This document shows, piece after piece, positions 15,057-23,448 of a stretch of 35,873 nt of DNA; the stretch's first letter is position 1; each line of letters opens with the position of its first letter. Source of the stretch: Candidatus Babeliales bacterium (GTDB lineage: Bacteria > Babelota > Babeliae > Babelales > CAIQNR01). The position numbers were made by a program, and so were the translations under genes. The notes under the pieces were generated by a model. It saw nothing but the letters and a program-made list of their open reading frames with translations, ran no database searches and had not been told where the DNA came from. The stretch spans positions 1 through 35,873 of the forward strand of contig JAIPGS010000002.1 of assembly GCA_021735725.1 (NCBI GenBank), read 5' to 3'.

Positions 15057-15815
15057 ATGAATAAAAATTTATTAGTAGTTTTTTTGTGTGCCTTTGGTAT
15101 GCAATCTGTTGGTGCAGCGCATAAGGTAATTAGAGTTGATGATGCAGCAAAAAAATCAACTAAATCTGTAAAAAGAGTAGCCAAGCCTAAAAAAATTAAA
15201 GTGGAAAAAGTAAAAGTTACTTCTGTAAAAGAATCTAAAGCTGTAAAAGTGAAAAAAGCTAAAAAAGTAAAAGTTGCTTCTGTAAAAAAACCTAAAGCTG
15301 AAAAAACTAAAAAAGCAAAAGTTGCTTCTGTAAAAGAACCTAAAGCTGAAAAAGCTAAAAAAGCAAAAGTTGCTTCTGTAAAAGAACCTAAAGCTGAAAA
15401 AATGAAAAAAGCTAAAAAAGTAAAAGACAAACCAGTTAAGTCTAAAAAAGAAAAAGCAGTAGATCCTAAAGTGGCGCAAATGCGTGATATGAGACTTGAA
15501 AAAAGAGATCTTCTTACTGCATCAGAAAAAGACATTGAGCAAGTTAAAGCTCTAGATGCTCGTCTTAAAGAAATGAATCAAAGCGAGCCAAAAGCTCCAA
15601 AAGTTGCAAAAGCTCCAAAAGATCCAAAAGCTGAAAAAACTCCAAAAGTTGAAAAAGTGCGTAGCGGCAAACGAGGACGGGTTACTGCTAAAGGTGAAGA
15701 ACATGCAAAAAAAGTAGCTGAATCTAAAGCTGCAAAACCTGTAAAAATAGTTAAAGAAAAAGTTAAAGAGCCAGTAGTTCCTAAAGAATTAAGACGTGGA
15801 AGATTCAGTAATTAA
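15057..15815 (+). CDS. Exported lysine-rich repeat protein (histone H1-like composition)
   Basis: The start at 15057 has an AAAGGAG site and is followed by a signal peptide (MNKNLLVVFLCAFGMQSVGA). The open frame extends 23 codons upstream without such support. The rest of the 252 residues is dominated by Lys, Ala, Val, Pro and Glu in histone-H1-like repeats; a 16-residue unit of the type VASVKEPKAEKAKKAK occurs about four times (15216-15416). A less repetitive middle (MRDMRLEKRDLLTASEKDIEQV...) separates it from a second Lys/Pro-rich tail. It could bind nucleic acid or polyanionic surface polymers; the signal peptide argues against a nucleoid protein. A terminator follows. Confidence 0.75.
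   Translation: MNKNLLVVFLCAFGMQSVGAAHKVIRVDDAAKKSTKSVKRVAKPKKIKVEKVKVTSVKESKAVKVKKAKKVKVASVKKPKAEKTKKAKVASVKEPKAEKAKKAKVASVKEPKAEKMKKAKKVKDKPVKSKKEKAVDPKVAQMRDMRLEKRDLLTASEKDIEQVKALDARLKEMNQSEPKAPKVAKAPKDPKAEKTPKVEKVRSGKRGRVTAKGEEHAKKVAESKAAKPVKIVKEKVKEPVVPKELRRGRFSN
15216..15416 (+). repeat. In-gene tandem repeats, 48-base unit
   Basis: Copies beginning with GTTGCTTCTGTAAAA start at 15273, 15321 and 15369, exactly 48 bases apart. A diverged copy starts at 15216, 57 bases before the first. They encode the 16-residue Lys/Ala repeat of the exported protein. Copy number could change by slippage or recombination. Confidence 0.85.
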
Positions 15816-15840
15816 TTATTGAATTTAACTGGTAAAAAAT

Positions 15841-15880
15841 AAAAACACCTTGTTGGGGTTGCCCTGGCAAGGTGTTTTTA
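15841..15880. terminator. Bidirectional terminator between the lysine-rich gene and bamA
   Basis: A perfect 12-base stem, AAAAACACCTTG (15841-15852) / CAAGGTGTTTTT (15868-15879), with a possible inner GGG/CCC pairing. T runs on both strands serve the convergent genes on either side. Confidence 0.9.
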
Positions 15881-15900
15881 TTTTTAAAGACTTTTAAAAA

Positions 15901-18366
15901 TTAGAAATCATAGTATGAAGAAAAACTTACTTCAGTTGCTTTTTCACCTGTGCGTTTATCGAGTTTAAATGCCCAATCAACACGCATTGGTTGTGGGTTA
16001 AGAAGTCGTAATCCAACACCAATTGAGTGTCGGTAATCAAATGAATTATTTTTAATATGTTCAGGTAAAATAGCGTTATTTGGGTTTGGAGTATCCCAAC
16101 CAGCTCCACCATCATAAAAAACAACACCTTTCATTCCCATATCTTGGGTAAGAGGAAATACTAATTCAAGATTAAAGAAGGCAGCTTTTTTTGCACCAAT
16201 CATAGTTCCTTGCCATCCTTCATCTTCAACAAGTTGCGGTAAATACCACATTGGACCAATTTGACCAAATACCCATCCACGCACACTTGCTTGTCCTCCA
16301 ATATGATACAATTCACGGTAAGGAAGTACTCGTGTTCCCATTTCTTTAATATACCCGCAATGGCCATGAAGATGGAGTACTAAATCAGTTTCATTAATTA
16401 ATGGTGTATAATAGTGCCCATCAAATTCAAATTTATAAAAACCGAAATTACTACCAAAACTTGGAAGTCCCATTCGTGCCGTTGTGAGTATTTTGTGTCC
16501 TCTTGTTATGTGGACATTGTGATTTCTAGTATCTTGGCTCATATCTGCTTGGAGATAGGTAAAGGTACCACTTTGAAAACGGTTATTGTAGGTTGTCTGT
16601 AATTCTGCTTCTGCAACAGGAAAACCAGGAAGAGAGGCTTGTGGAATTACTTTTTCATGTCCATCTGCGCTCATACTATAAATATTGATATGATCGATTC
16701 CTGCCTGAAAAATAAATGCAGCATTCCATTTTGGAGACATAAATCCAATATTAGCATTAAAACTTCCGTGTTCTTCTTCAACAGTTTTTAATGTTTTTTT
16801 AATTTCATCATAACTGTTTTGTGTAAAACTTCCATTTACCCCAATTCTAATTGGTTTATCCATCAACCATGGTTGAGAAATTCCAACATCAAATGATTTA
16901 GACCAGTCGGGAATTCCTAGTCTTGCACTTAAATGTCCTGCTATTCCTTTTCCAAATATGTTACGATCTGAAATTTGAGATTCTATATTAAATCCAGAAT
17001 TAGCACTCGACATGCTTGTGGGAGCTCCACCATAGTTTGCTTTAAATTCCATTCTTCCTGTTTTTGTTTCTTTTAGCATCAAATCAATATCAGCATGATC
17101 ATCATCGATTCGATTGATCTTCCAATTTACACCATCTTTAGGATCAAAAAAACCAAGACCTTTAATGCGTTCTTTTGATGCATCAAGCCGTGTTGATGTA
17201 AGAAGATCTCCTTCATCAAGTAAGAACTGACGACGAATAACTTTATCTCGAGATTTTTCATTTCCAAAAATATTAATTCGGTTTAAATGAACTTTTATTC
17301 CTAAGCTTGAATGAAGTGTTATTGCAACTGTTTTATCTGCTTCGTTTGGTTGAATGGCAGGCTCAACATCTGCGTAAATATATCCTTGATCTCCCCAGAT
17401 TGTTCGTAACCGTTCAATAGAAAGACGCAGTAATTCTTTTGAGTAGGGTATATTTTTTCGAACAGGCAACCATGCAAGTAATTGATGTTCTGTGAAAATA
17501 TCATTGCCGGGAGCTTCAACAGAACTAATGGTGTATAAATCGCCTTCATTGATAGTAAATGTTGCAGTAATTTCACGTTTGTTTTCGCTAAATTCAATGT
17601 GAGCATCAGTTATTTTTGCATGTAAATATCCATTATTTTGATAAAAATTTTCTAGAGTAAATTTATCAGATTCCACTGCTTGAGGATGATATTTTCCTGA
17701 TTGATCAAGTGGTCCTAAAATCCAATCTTCGCGTGAAAAAAGAAGGGTACGCAACTGTTTATCTCTAAAATGTTCATTACCTTTAAATCTCACTTTTTTA
17801 ATTAAAGAACGAGGCCCTTCTTCAATTTTGAATGTGGCGGTAAATTCGTTGTTTTCTTTTTTAAGGTGAACTTTAACATCAGCAAATTGATATCCTTTAT
17901 CTGAATAGATTTTTTTAATAACGCGAGCTAATTTTTTAAGTTCAGCTTCTTGTGCTGCAGGAATTTTTTCAAAATCTATTTTTTTGCAAATTTCTTTTTT
18001 TGTTAAATGTTTATTACCTTCAAGAATAACTTCTTTTAATGCAGGTTTTTCAACAAGTTCAATATGGAGATTTATTCCATTATTTTTTACTTTACTTGTT
18101 TTAATCAGTACTTGTTCAAAATGGCCCAATTTATAAATGTTATCAATTGCTTGATTACTTTTATCTGGCCAAAATTCTTCACCTACGTGGTAGGGCAATT
18201 TACTTTGAATAGTTTCTTTTGGGAATCGTTTTGATCCCGTGATAATAATGTTTTTAATAATACGATTTTCATCAATGTTTCCTTTCAAGCAATGTGGAAT
18301 CAGTAGTGTTGAACCACAAAGAATGAGAAACAATGAACGCAATTTAGATCTTTTTATTAGCTTCAT
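15901..18366 (-). CDS. bamA: Outer-membrane protein assembly factor BamA
   Basis: This is the central outer-membrane insertase (Omp85 family). The 821-residue product, taking the start with an AGGAG site at 18366, has a signal peptide. Five POTRA-like repeats follow (about residues 30-420; segments such as IIITGSKRFPKETIQSKL, VILEGNKHLTKKEI, VRFKGNEHFRDKQL, and INIFGNEKSRDKVI). The C-terminal barrel includes the conserved GGxxSVRGW-type lid motif (GGQASVRGWVFGQIGP) and ends in ...VSFSSYYDF with terminal Phe. An upstream in-frame ATG at 18390 would add eight residues but lacks a ribosome site. It proves a Gram-negative-type envelope. Confidence 0.95.
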   Translation of the reverse strand: MKLIKRSKLRSLFLILCGSTLLIPHCLKGNIDENRIIKNIIITGSKRFPKETIQSKLPYHVGEEFWPDKSNQAIDNIYKLGHFEQVLIKTSKVKNNGINLHIELVEKPALKEVILEGNKHLTKKEICKKIDFEKIPAAQEAELKKLARVIKKIYSDKGYQFADVKVHLKKENNEFTATFKIEEGPRSLIKKVRFKGNEHFRDKQLRTLLFSREDWILGPLDQSGKYHPQAVESDKFTLENFYQNNGYLHAKITDAHIEFSENKREITATFTINEGDLYTISSVEAPGNDIFTEHQLLAWLPVRKNIPYSKELLRLSIERLRTIWGDQGYIYADVEPAIQPNEADKTVAITLHSSLGIKVHLNRINIFGNEKSRDKVIRRQFLLDEGDLLTSTRLDASKERIKGLGFFDPKDGVNWKINRIDDDHADIDLMLKETKTGRMEFKANYGGAPTSMSSANSGFNIESQISDRNIFGKGIAGHLSARLGIPDWSKSFDVGISQPWLMDKPIRIGVNGSFTQNSYDEIKKTLKTVEEEHGSFNANIGFMSPKWNAAFIFQAGIDHINIYSMSADGHEKVIPQASLPGFPVAEAELQTTYNNRFQSGTFTYLQADMSQDTRNHNVHITRGHKILTTARMGLPSFGSNFGFYKFEFDGHYYTPLINETDLVLHLHGHCGYIKEMGTRVLPYRELYHIGGQASVRGWVFGQIGPMWYLPQLVEDEGWQGTMIGAKKAAFFNLELVFPLTQDMGMKGVVFYDGGAGWDTPNPNNAILPEHIKNNSFDYRHSIGVGLRLLNPQPMRVDWAFKLDKRTGEKATEVSFSSYYDF

Positions 18367-18455
18367 GTACGAGCTCCTGCACTCTTTCAAACTTACTAGT
18401 AACTTTTTTTATCTCATGGTAAAATACGTTTTATAGGATACTATTTTTTGAGAAA

Positions 18456-18485
18456 TTGACTAGTTCTTTAAAAATTGGATAGAGT
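18456..18485 (+). promoter_or_regulatory. Probable cysS promoter
   Basis: TTGACT (18456-18461) and TAGAGT (18480-18485) are separated by 18 bases, about 35 bases before the cysS ATG. Confidence 0.5.
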
Positions 18486-18521
18486 AATAAAAAATCAATA
18501 TAACTGTGAAATGGTGCCCAG

Positions 18522-19847
18522 ATGATCAAATTGACCAATACGTTGACAGGACAAAAAGAAGAGCTTATACCTTCAGGTAAAGATGGGTTAACCTTTTACG
18601 CGTGTGGAATTACTCCTTCGGGATTTGCACATCTTGGCCATGGCCGTTGTTACGTTCTTTTTGATGTGTTGTATCGTTTTTTAAAATCACAAAATCAAAA
18701 AGTTACGTATTGCCGAAACATCACTGATATTGATGATAAACTTTTGCAAAAAGCAGAAGATCTTGGAGATAGACATCGTTACCAAGATGTTGCAGAAACA
18801 TATTTAAATGCTTTTTTTGAAGATATGGAATCATTAAATTGTTTATTTCCAGATCATCAACCACGGGCAACAGAAGTTATTCCTGATATTATACATTTTA
18901 TAGAAATACTTATTAAAAAAGGCCATGCATACGCTGTTGAGGGAGATGTTTATTTTGATGTGCAAAGTTCTCCTGAATATGGAAAATTGTCAAAAAGAAA
19001 TCTTGATGATTTAAAAGCTGGTGCACGGGTTGAAATTAATACAAAGAAAAAAAATCCTACAGATTTTGCTTTGTGGAAATCAGAACCGCAGGGTGAATTT
19101 TGGAACAGCCCATGGGGATTTGGTAGACCAGGATGGCATATTGAATGTTCTGTAATGGCAACAAAATTTTTAGGTAATACTATTGATATTCATAGTGGTG
19201 GAATGGATTTAATTTTTCCTCACCATGAAAATGAAATTGCTCAATCTGAAGGAGTTACTGGTGTTCCATTTGTAAAAAACTGGATGCATGTTGCTTTTGT
19301 TCGAATTGAAAAAGAAAAAATGTCTAAATCAACTGGAAATTTTTATACACTCAGAGATGTGTTTGATACATTTGATCCAATGGTTGTTCGCTTTTATATT
19401 TTAAAACATCACTATCGTTCTCCTATGGATTTTTCTATGGCAGACCTTGAAGCGGCTGAAAAAGCATATCGTAAATTATGCAAAGCATTTAATGTATCAG
19501 AAGAATGTAAAATCGATATGTCTTTGGCATGTTCACTCAAAACTCCTGTGATGTGTAAAATGATTAATTTTGTGCAAGACGATCTTAATACAGTTGGCAT
19601 GTGGGGAATTGTTTTTGAAAATCTTGATACTCTTGGCGATGAACTATGCACTGTAAAAGCTTTTATCCAAAATGTTTTAGGGCTTTCTTTAGATCCTCTT
19701 CCTGAAAAAATTATATGCATTACTCCAGAAATTCAAACAATTATTGAAGAGCGTGAAAAAGCACGAGCAGAAAAAAAATGGGAAAAAGCTGATATGCTCC
19801 GTGATAAATTAAAAGAACTTGGGTATGATGCTCAGGATACTAAATAG
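18522..19847 (+). CDS. cysS: Cysteinyl-tRNA synthetase
   Basis: This enzyme charges tRNA-Cys in the cytoplasm. The 441-residue class I synthetase has zinc ligand C28 in YACGIT, the HIGH-type motif HLGHGR (37-42), GWHIECSVM and DLIFPHHENEIAQSE (further zinc site), and KMSKS (266-270). The C-terminal helical DALR-like part ends in the usual EREKARAEKKWEKADMLR segment. Slightly shorter than E. coli CysS. It is divergent from bamA. Confidence 0.97.
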   Translation: MIKLTNTLTGQKEELIPSGKDGLTFYACGITPSGFAHLGHGRCYVLFDVLYRFLKSQNQKVTYCRNITDIDDKLLQKAEDLGDRHRYQDVAETYLNAFFEDMESLNCLFPDHQPRATEVIPDIIHFIEILIKKGHAYAVEGDVYFDVQSSPEYGKLSKRNLDDLKAGARVEINTKKKNPTDFALWKSEPQGEFWNSPWGFGRPGWHIECSVMATKFLGNTIDIHSGGMDLIFPHHENEIAQSEGVTGVPFVKNWMHVAFVRIEKEKMSKSTGNFYTLRDVFDTFDPMVVRFYILKHHYRSPMDFSMADLEAAEKAYRKLCKAFNVSEECKIDMSLACSLKTPVMCKMINFVQDDLNTVGMWGIVFENLDTLGDELCTVKAFIQNVLGLSLDPLPEKIICITPEIQTIIEEREKARAEKKWEKADMLRDKLKELGYDAQDTK

Positions 19848-19873
19848 AAATATTTCTTATGTATGGTTATACT
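19845..19873 (+). promoter_or_regulatory. Probable promoter of the 236-aa exported gene
   Basis: TAGAAA (19845-19850) and TATACT (19868-19873) are separated by 17 bases, starting at the cysS stop codon. Confidence 0.5.
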
Positions 19874-19935
19874 TAATTCCTTTTCTTTTTTTATAATGAT
19901 TTTTTGAATCATCTTTATAAAAGAAAGAATTTTTT

Positions 19936-20646
19936 ATGGTTACATTTTTATTATTTATTGTATGTTTTTCATCTGTTGCTCAGCAAAATCCTTATTTTCT
20001 TGAAATCCCTATTCCCTATCCTCTTCGCCCTTCAATAAAAAAAGATACATCATCCTTTGAAGGAGATATTTTAAAATTATCTATTTCGGCAGAAGATACG
20101 GTAAGAGTAACTGTTTTAGCATCTGCAGCACCTGATAAATGTAGTAATGAAATTCCTCTTGAAAATATTTTTGTAGGAGCTGCATTATTTGAACAAGAAG
20201 AGTTACTTTTGAAAACAAAAGAAGAAATTATTAATGAACGCATCAAAGGAAAAAAAGAAAAAAATAGGATTCAAAGAACATACTGTGCTCTTCCTTTGTC
20301 AGAAGTTATGGGTATGATTTCTGAATTGAATAAAGGGAAAAGTGGAAATCTTAATTATTTAGGTAGAACATTAACTTTTTCGAAAGTGAAATTTAATGGA
20401 GCAAAAGGGCTCTTTTTATCTCCATCCTACTTACCAAGCAAGTCTCTTTATGCTCAAAATGATATGCCATTAAAAATACACTTTGATGAATTATTAAAAT
20501 TTTTGCAAAAACGTTTTTTTTCTGTAAATACAGCAGGGCGAATTTTTTTAAAATGGCAGGGTACTTCAATTGTAAAAAAGCAAGATTCATTATTTTTATT
20601 AGGAAAAGAAGATGATGATCCAGTAGGTATTTTTGTACAACAATAA
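19936..20646 (+). CDS. Exported protein of unknown function (236 aa)
   Basis: A short signal peptide (about residues 1-15, ending SSVAQ) precedes a mixed strand/helix protein with no membrane segment and two Cys (CSNEI and YCALP). A basic stretch (INERIKGKKEKNRIQR) lies near residues 98-113. The upstream ribosome site is weak (AAAGAA). I do not recognise a family; it is probably periplasmic or secreted. Confidence 0.7.
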   Translation: MVTFLLFIVCFSSVAQQNPYFLEIPIPYPLRPSIKKDTSSFEGDILKLSISAEDTVRVTVLASAAPDKCSNEIPLENIFVGAALFEQEELLLKTKEEIINERIKGKKEKNRIQRTYCALPLSEVMGMISELNKGKSGNLNYLGRTLTFSKVKFNGAKGLFLSPSYLPSKSLYAQNDMPLKIHFDELLKFLQKRFFSVNTAGRIFLKWQGTSIVKKQDSLFLLGKEDDDPVGIFVQQ

Positions 20647-20724
20647 TTTTTAGCTTAAGAGCATTAGTATAATACTTCAGTTAATTTAATGTGTTGGATT
20701 CATCATATTCTTTTTTTTAAAAAT

Positions 20725-21540
20725 TTACGAAGCAGCAATGGCTTTTAAATAGTTAGCAAATTGGGAATTTAATTCCGGAAGCAATCGAGGAGGAATTCCG
20801 GTAAAGATAAATGAGGTTCCTGCAATTGTTGCTTTACCAGAATGAGCATTAATATTTATATGTATTTGGGATGACAGGATTTTGTATCCAAGAAGTAATC
20901 CTGTAGCTAGAGCTACATAGTTAGCATATTCACATAAAGTTTCTCTTTTTTTACTGATCATTATTTTATCACGATATACTTCTAATCCAGCATCGAATCC
21001 AGCAAATAATCCTGCGCATATTAATGTAGTTTGAAAAAAATTAAGATCATAATAAAATTCCAAATTCTTTATAATTGCATATGGTATTATTATTGTAAAA
21101 GAATGAATAGCAGAAGAGAGTGCTATTGTTTTTATATCTGGCAAAATATCTTCATAAAAATCTTCTGCATAAAGTTCTGGAAATACGAGAGGATCTATCT
21201 TATTTTTGCATAAAGGGCATTGGCTGAAATTGTGTTTAATTACTTGTCTTATGCATTCAGTATGAAATTTATGTGTATGGTGGCATGTTAAAGTAGTAGT
21301 CCTGGGTGTTGTGGTCATGGAATCATAACAAACAGAACATAAGTCTTCTTCTAAATTTTCTTCTAAGTCTATTTCTTGATGATTGTTATAATATTTGTTT
21401 ATTCCATACCAGCTTATTGCTGCAATAGCTGCAATTCCACCACCAACAACTAAGGTATCTTTGTTTAATCCCATAGTTTGAGTTTCTTGCGAAATTGTTG
21501 AAAATAATAACCCGAGTAAAAATATTTTTTTAATATTCAT
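20725..21540 (-). CDS. Membrane RING-H2 finger protein (271 aa)
   Basis: The start at 21540 is chosen because GGAG lies nine bases upstream and a signal-like segment follows (MNIKKIFLLGLLFSTIS); an ATG five codons earlier has no ribosome site. A second hydrophobic segment (VVGGGIAAIAAISWYGI, about 31-47) precedes a RING-H2 finger with C68, C71, C86, H90, H93, C96, C108, C111 and spacing 2-14-3-2-2-11-2. The C-terminal half has more hydrophobic stretches (about 134-155, 165-180, 205-220). RING-H2 fingers recruit ubiquitin-conjugating enzymes in eukaryotes; bacteria lack that system, so a role on host membranes is inferred. The position after the last Cys is Lys, not Arg. Confidence 0.82.
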   Translation of the reverse strand: MNIKKIFLLGLLFSTISQETQTMGLNKDTLVVGGGIAAIAAISWYGINKYYNNHQEIDLEENLEEDLCSVCYDSMTTTPRTTTLTCHHTHKFHTECIRQVIKHNFSQCPLCKNKIDPLVFPELYAEDFYEDILPDIKTIALSSAIHSFTIIIPYAIIKNLEFYYDLNFFQTTLICAGLFAGFDAGLEVYRDKIMISKKRETLCEYANYVALATGLLLGYKILSSQIHININAHSGKATIAGTSFIFTGIPPRLLPELNSQFANYLKAIAAS

Positions 21541-21588
21541 ATTGAATTTCTCCATTAAAACTTTTTCTTTTTTTATCTACATATAATA

Positions 21589-21732
21589 ATGTTACTAAAA
21601 AGAGGAGATACCTGCAACAGCCCCCCCATAAGCTTATTGTAGGCATTTTCAGACTTATTTTTTAAGAAAAGCAGAAAATATAATGCTTGGCAAAAAAAGA
21701 ATTTTAAGCTGGGTTTTGCAGAAATAAAATAA
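21589..21732 (+). pseudogene. Short interrupted ORF with C7 tract between genes
   Basis: This interval upstream of the RING gene has an ATG-initiated frame (reading KRGDTCNSPPISLL after the start). A TAG interrupts it, then it continues open for 30 codons (ending NFKLGFAEIK) to a TAA at 21730-21732. A run of seven C (about 21620-21626) is unusual in this AT-rich DNA. It could be a decayed small gene or simply intergenic DNA. Confidence 0.2.
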
Positions 21733-21734
21733 AG

Positions 21735-22211
21735 TTATATTTCTAGTACTCTTAAAAGTTGTTTATTAAATTCATCAAAACTCATGCTGCCTTCAAATAC
21801 TTTGATAACTTTATTATTAATGATTAATAAAAAGGTTGGAACACAATTTATGGTTACATTGTATTCTTTTTTTAAAAAATTAATGACAGGATCAGAATCT
21901 CTAAATGATTTCATCATTAATTTTGCAGCTTTTACTTTACCAGAAAAAGAAAGAGCAATTTTTTCAAAAGTGGGCATCATTCTTTGACATGGCCCACACC
22001 AATCTGCATGAATTTTGATTAAGAGGGGTTGTTTAGATTTTGAAAGTAATTGTAATGAATGAGGATCAACTATTACAATAAGATTTTCTTTTTGTGCTTG
22101 CTTAACAATTGTTTTTTTAGGTGCAATGGTTTTGACATTTTTTTTATGCTGAGAAAGTATATGAGTTGTTCCAAAAAATAATGTTAAACAAAGAAAAAAA
22201 ATCTTTTTCAT
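21735..22211 (-). CDS. Exported thioredoxin-like protein
   Basis: The 158-residue product has a signal peptide (about 1-20), a Lys-rich linker (about 21-42), and a thioredoxin fold with the active site WCGPC (W71, C72, C75) and the cis-Pro segment VPTFLL. It probably acts on disulfides in the periplasm or outside the cell. It follows cytoplasmic trxA on the same strand with a 74-base gap that holds a weak hairpin. The WCGPC site is reducing in thioredoxins, unlike DsbA-type oxidants, so reduction or isomerisation is more likely; this is inference. Confidence 0.9.
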   Translation of the reverse strand: MKKIFFLCLTLFFGTTHILSQHKKNVKTIAPKKTIVKQAQKENLIVIVDPHSLQLLSKSKQPLLIKIHADWCGPCQRMMPTFEKIALSFSGKVKAAKLMMKSFRDSDPVINFLKKEYNVTINCVPTFLLIINNKVIKVFEGSMSFDEFNKQLLRVLEI

Positions 22212-22238
22212 ATATGAACCTTTGAATCTTTTTAAAAA

Positions 22239-22264
22239 TATGGTGCCTTTTTAGAAGACACCAT
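22239..22264 (-). terminator. Possible trxA terminator
   Basis: A six-base stem, ATGGTG / CACCAT (22240-22245 and 22259-22264), is followed on the minus strand by ATTTTTA. Short and weak; some read-through into the exported thioredoxin is plausible. Confidence 0.4.
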
Positions 22265-22285
22265 TATAATCGAAAAAAATATATT

Positions 22286-22606
22286 TTAACCAATAAATTC
22301 TTCAATTTTATTTTTAAAATCTTCTTTTGCCATATAGCCAGTTTCTTTGTGTCTAATTTCACCGTCTTTAATGAATACAAAAGTAGGGACAGAAGTCACA
22401 CCATAGTGAATTGAAAGTTCACGTGCTTCATCAACATTTAATTTAGCAAATTTTACTTTATCACCAAGCTCTTTTTCTAGCTCATCAAAAAGAGGAGCCA
22501 TTTGTTGGCATGGTCCACACCAGGTAGCATAGACGTCTAAAATAACTGGTAAACCAGATTGATTGATTTCTAATTCTACATTTTCATTAGTGATTACTAC
22601 AGCCAT
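22286..22606 (-). CDS. trxA: Thioredoxin
   Basis: This is a cytoplasmic disulfide reductase. The 106-residue product has the typical length, YATWCGPC (C30, C33), a Lys-Leu-Asn-Val-Asp strand (FAKLNVDEARELS), and the cis-Pro motif VTSVPTFVFIKDGE. There is no signal peptide. The ATG follows an AAGGAATAAC site. Confidence 0.96.
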   Translation of the reverse strand: MAVVITNENVELEINQSGLPVILDVYATWCGPCQQMAPLFDELEKELGDKVKFAKLNVDEARELSIHYGVTSVPTFVFIKDGEIRHKETGYMAKEDFKNKIEEFIG

Positions 22607-22715
22607 TGTTATTCCTTATAACCATAATGTGAGATCCTCAAATTTAAGAGGATATATCGTTTTTGACTCTTCATAAGATATAACAGAAATCAAAAAAAAA
22701 GCTATGAAAAAAAAT

Positions 22716-23273
22716 CTAAGCGGCAGGGGCTGGTGTGCTGTGATCAGGAGTTGTTGTATGGGTGGGGGCAGTATCGGGGGAAAGTGTTTTGTATCCTTTA
22801 ATATAAATTTTATCTACTGCTTGAAATGATAAATCTTTTTCAATTGCACCCGCACCATTAGTTTGATCACAAATAACACGTTTTGTTTTTTCAATAATAT
22901 AGCGTTGTGTTGTTTTTTTCTGATCGGCTGAAGTAATTATGACTTCAATATAGTGACGGCCATTAAAAGTTAAAAGAATATCAGGATGAGGAATTTCTAT
23001 CATTTCAATTTCATTAAGGTCAAGCCGTGTAATATTAATGCTCGGATCTATTTTTTGATGTAGTGGTTTTGCATAAAAGGGAATTTGTTTATAAAGTCCC
23101 GATATCGTAATGTTTTCTACCTCAAAATGACCTCCTGATGTATCAGTTAATGACCCATAAAAATTGATTTTAGGTTTTTCATGTCCAGAAATATTTGTGT
23201 CTTGTGAGCCAAAATTAGCACATAAAATAAAAGTTCCAAGAGCAAATAAAGGGGAAGAGTACTTATTTTTCAT
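22716..23273 (-). CDS. Exported protein of unknown function (185 aa)
   Basis: The N-terminus is signal-like (SSPLFALGTFILCANFGS, residues 6-23), possibly a signal peptide. The body looks rich in beta strands (INFYGSLTDTSGGHFEVENITISG; DILLTFNGRHYIEVIITS), and the C-terminal tail is rich in Thr, Pro and Ala (SPDTAPTHTTTPDHSTPAPAA region, about 163-185), like a low-complexity surface stalk. A GGAG site precedes the start. No family recognised. Confidence 0.7.
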   Translation of the reverse strand: MKNKYSSPLFALGTFILCANFGSQDTNISGHEKPKINFYGSLTDTSGGHFEVENITISGLYKQIPFYAKPLHQKIDPSINITRLDLNEIEMIEIPHPDILLTFNGRHYIEVIITSADQKKTTQRYIIEKTKRVICDQTNGAGAIEKDLSFQAVDKIYIKGYKTLSPDTAPTHTTTPDHSTPAPAA

Positions 23274-23366
23274 TATTTTTTCTCCTTAAAAAGGTGGTAT
23301 TTTTCTTTAAGATATCAAATTAATAAAAATATAATCAATAGTATCGATAAGAAGAAAAGGAAGCTC

Positions 23367-23395
23367 TTGGAAAAAAAGACAAAAAGGAGTATAAT
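23367..23395 (+). promoter_or_regulatory. Promoter of the Bax-inhibitor-1-like gene
   Basis: TTGGAA (23367-23372) and a perfect TATAAT (23390-23395) are separated by exactly 17 bases, about 50 bases before the ATG. Confidence 0.7.
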
Positions 23396-23448
23396 AGCTG
23401 GAAAGGGTGGTATTTAAGTAAAATTTTTATTATATAAGGAGTCCATAT

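Noticed and set aside
15216..15416. CRISPR-like array
   Set aside because: The repeats are in-frame coding units without unique spacers.
14903..15535. Long minus-strand ORFs opposite the lysine-rich gene
   Set aside because: They are Phe- and Ser-rich mirror images of the Lys-rich repeats (AAA/AAG codons read backwards) and lack ribosome sites.
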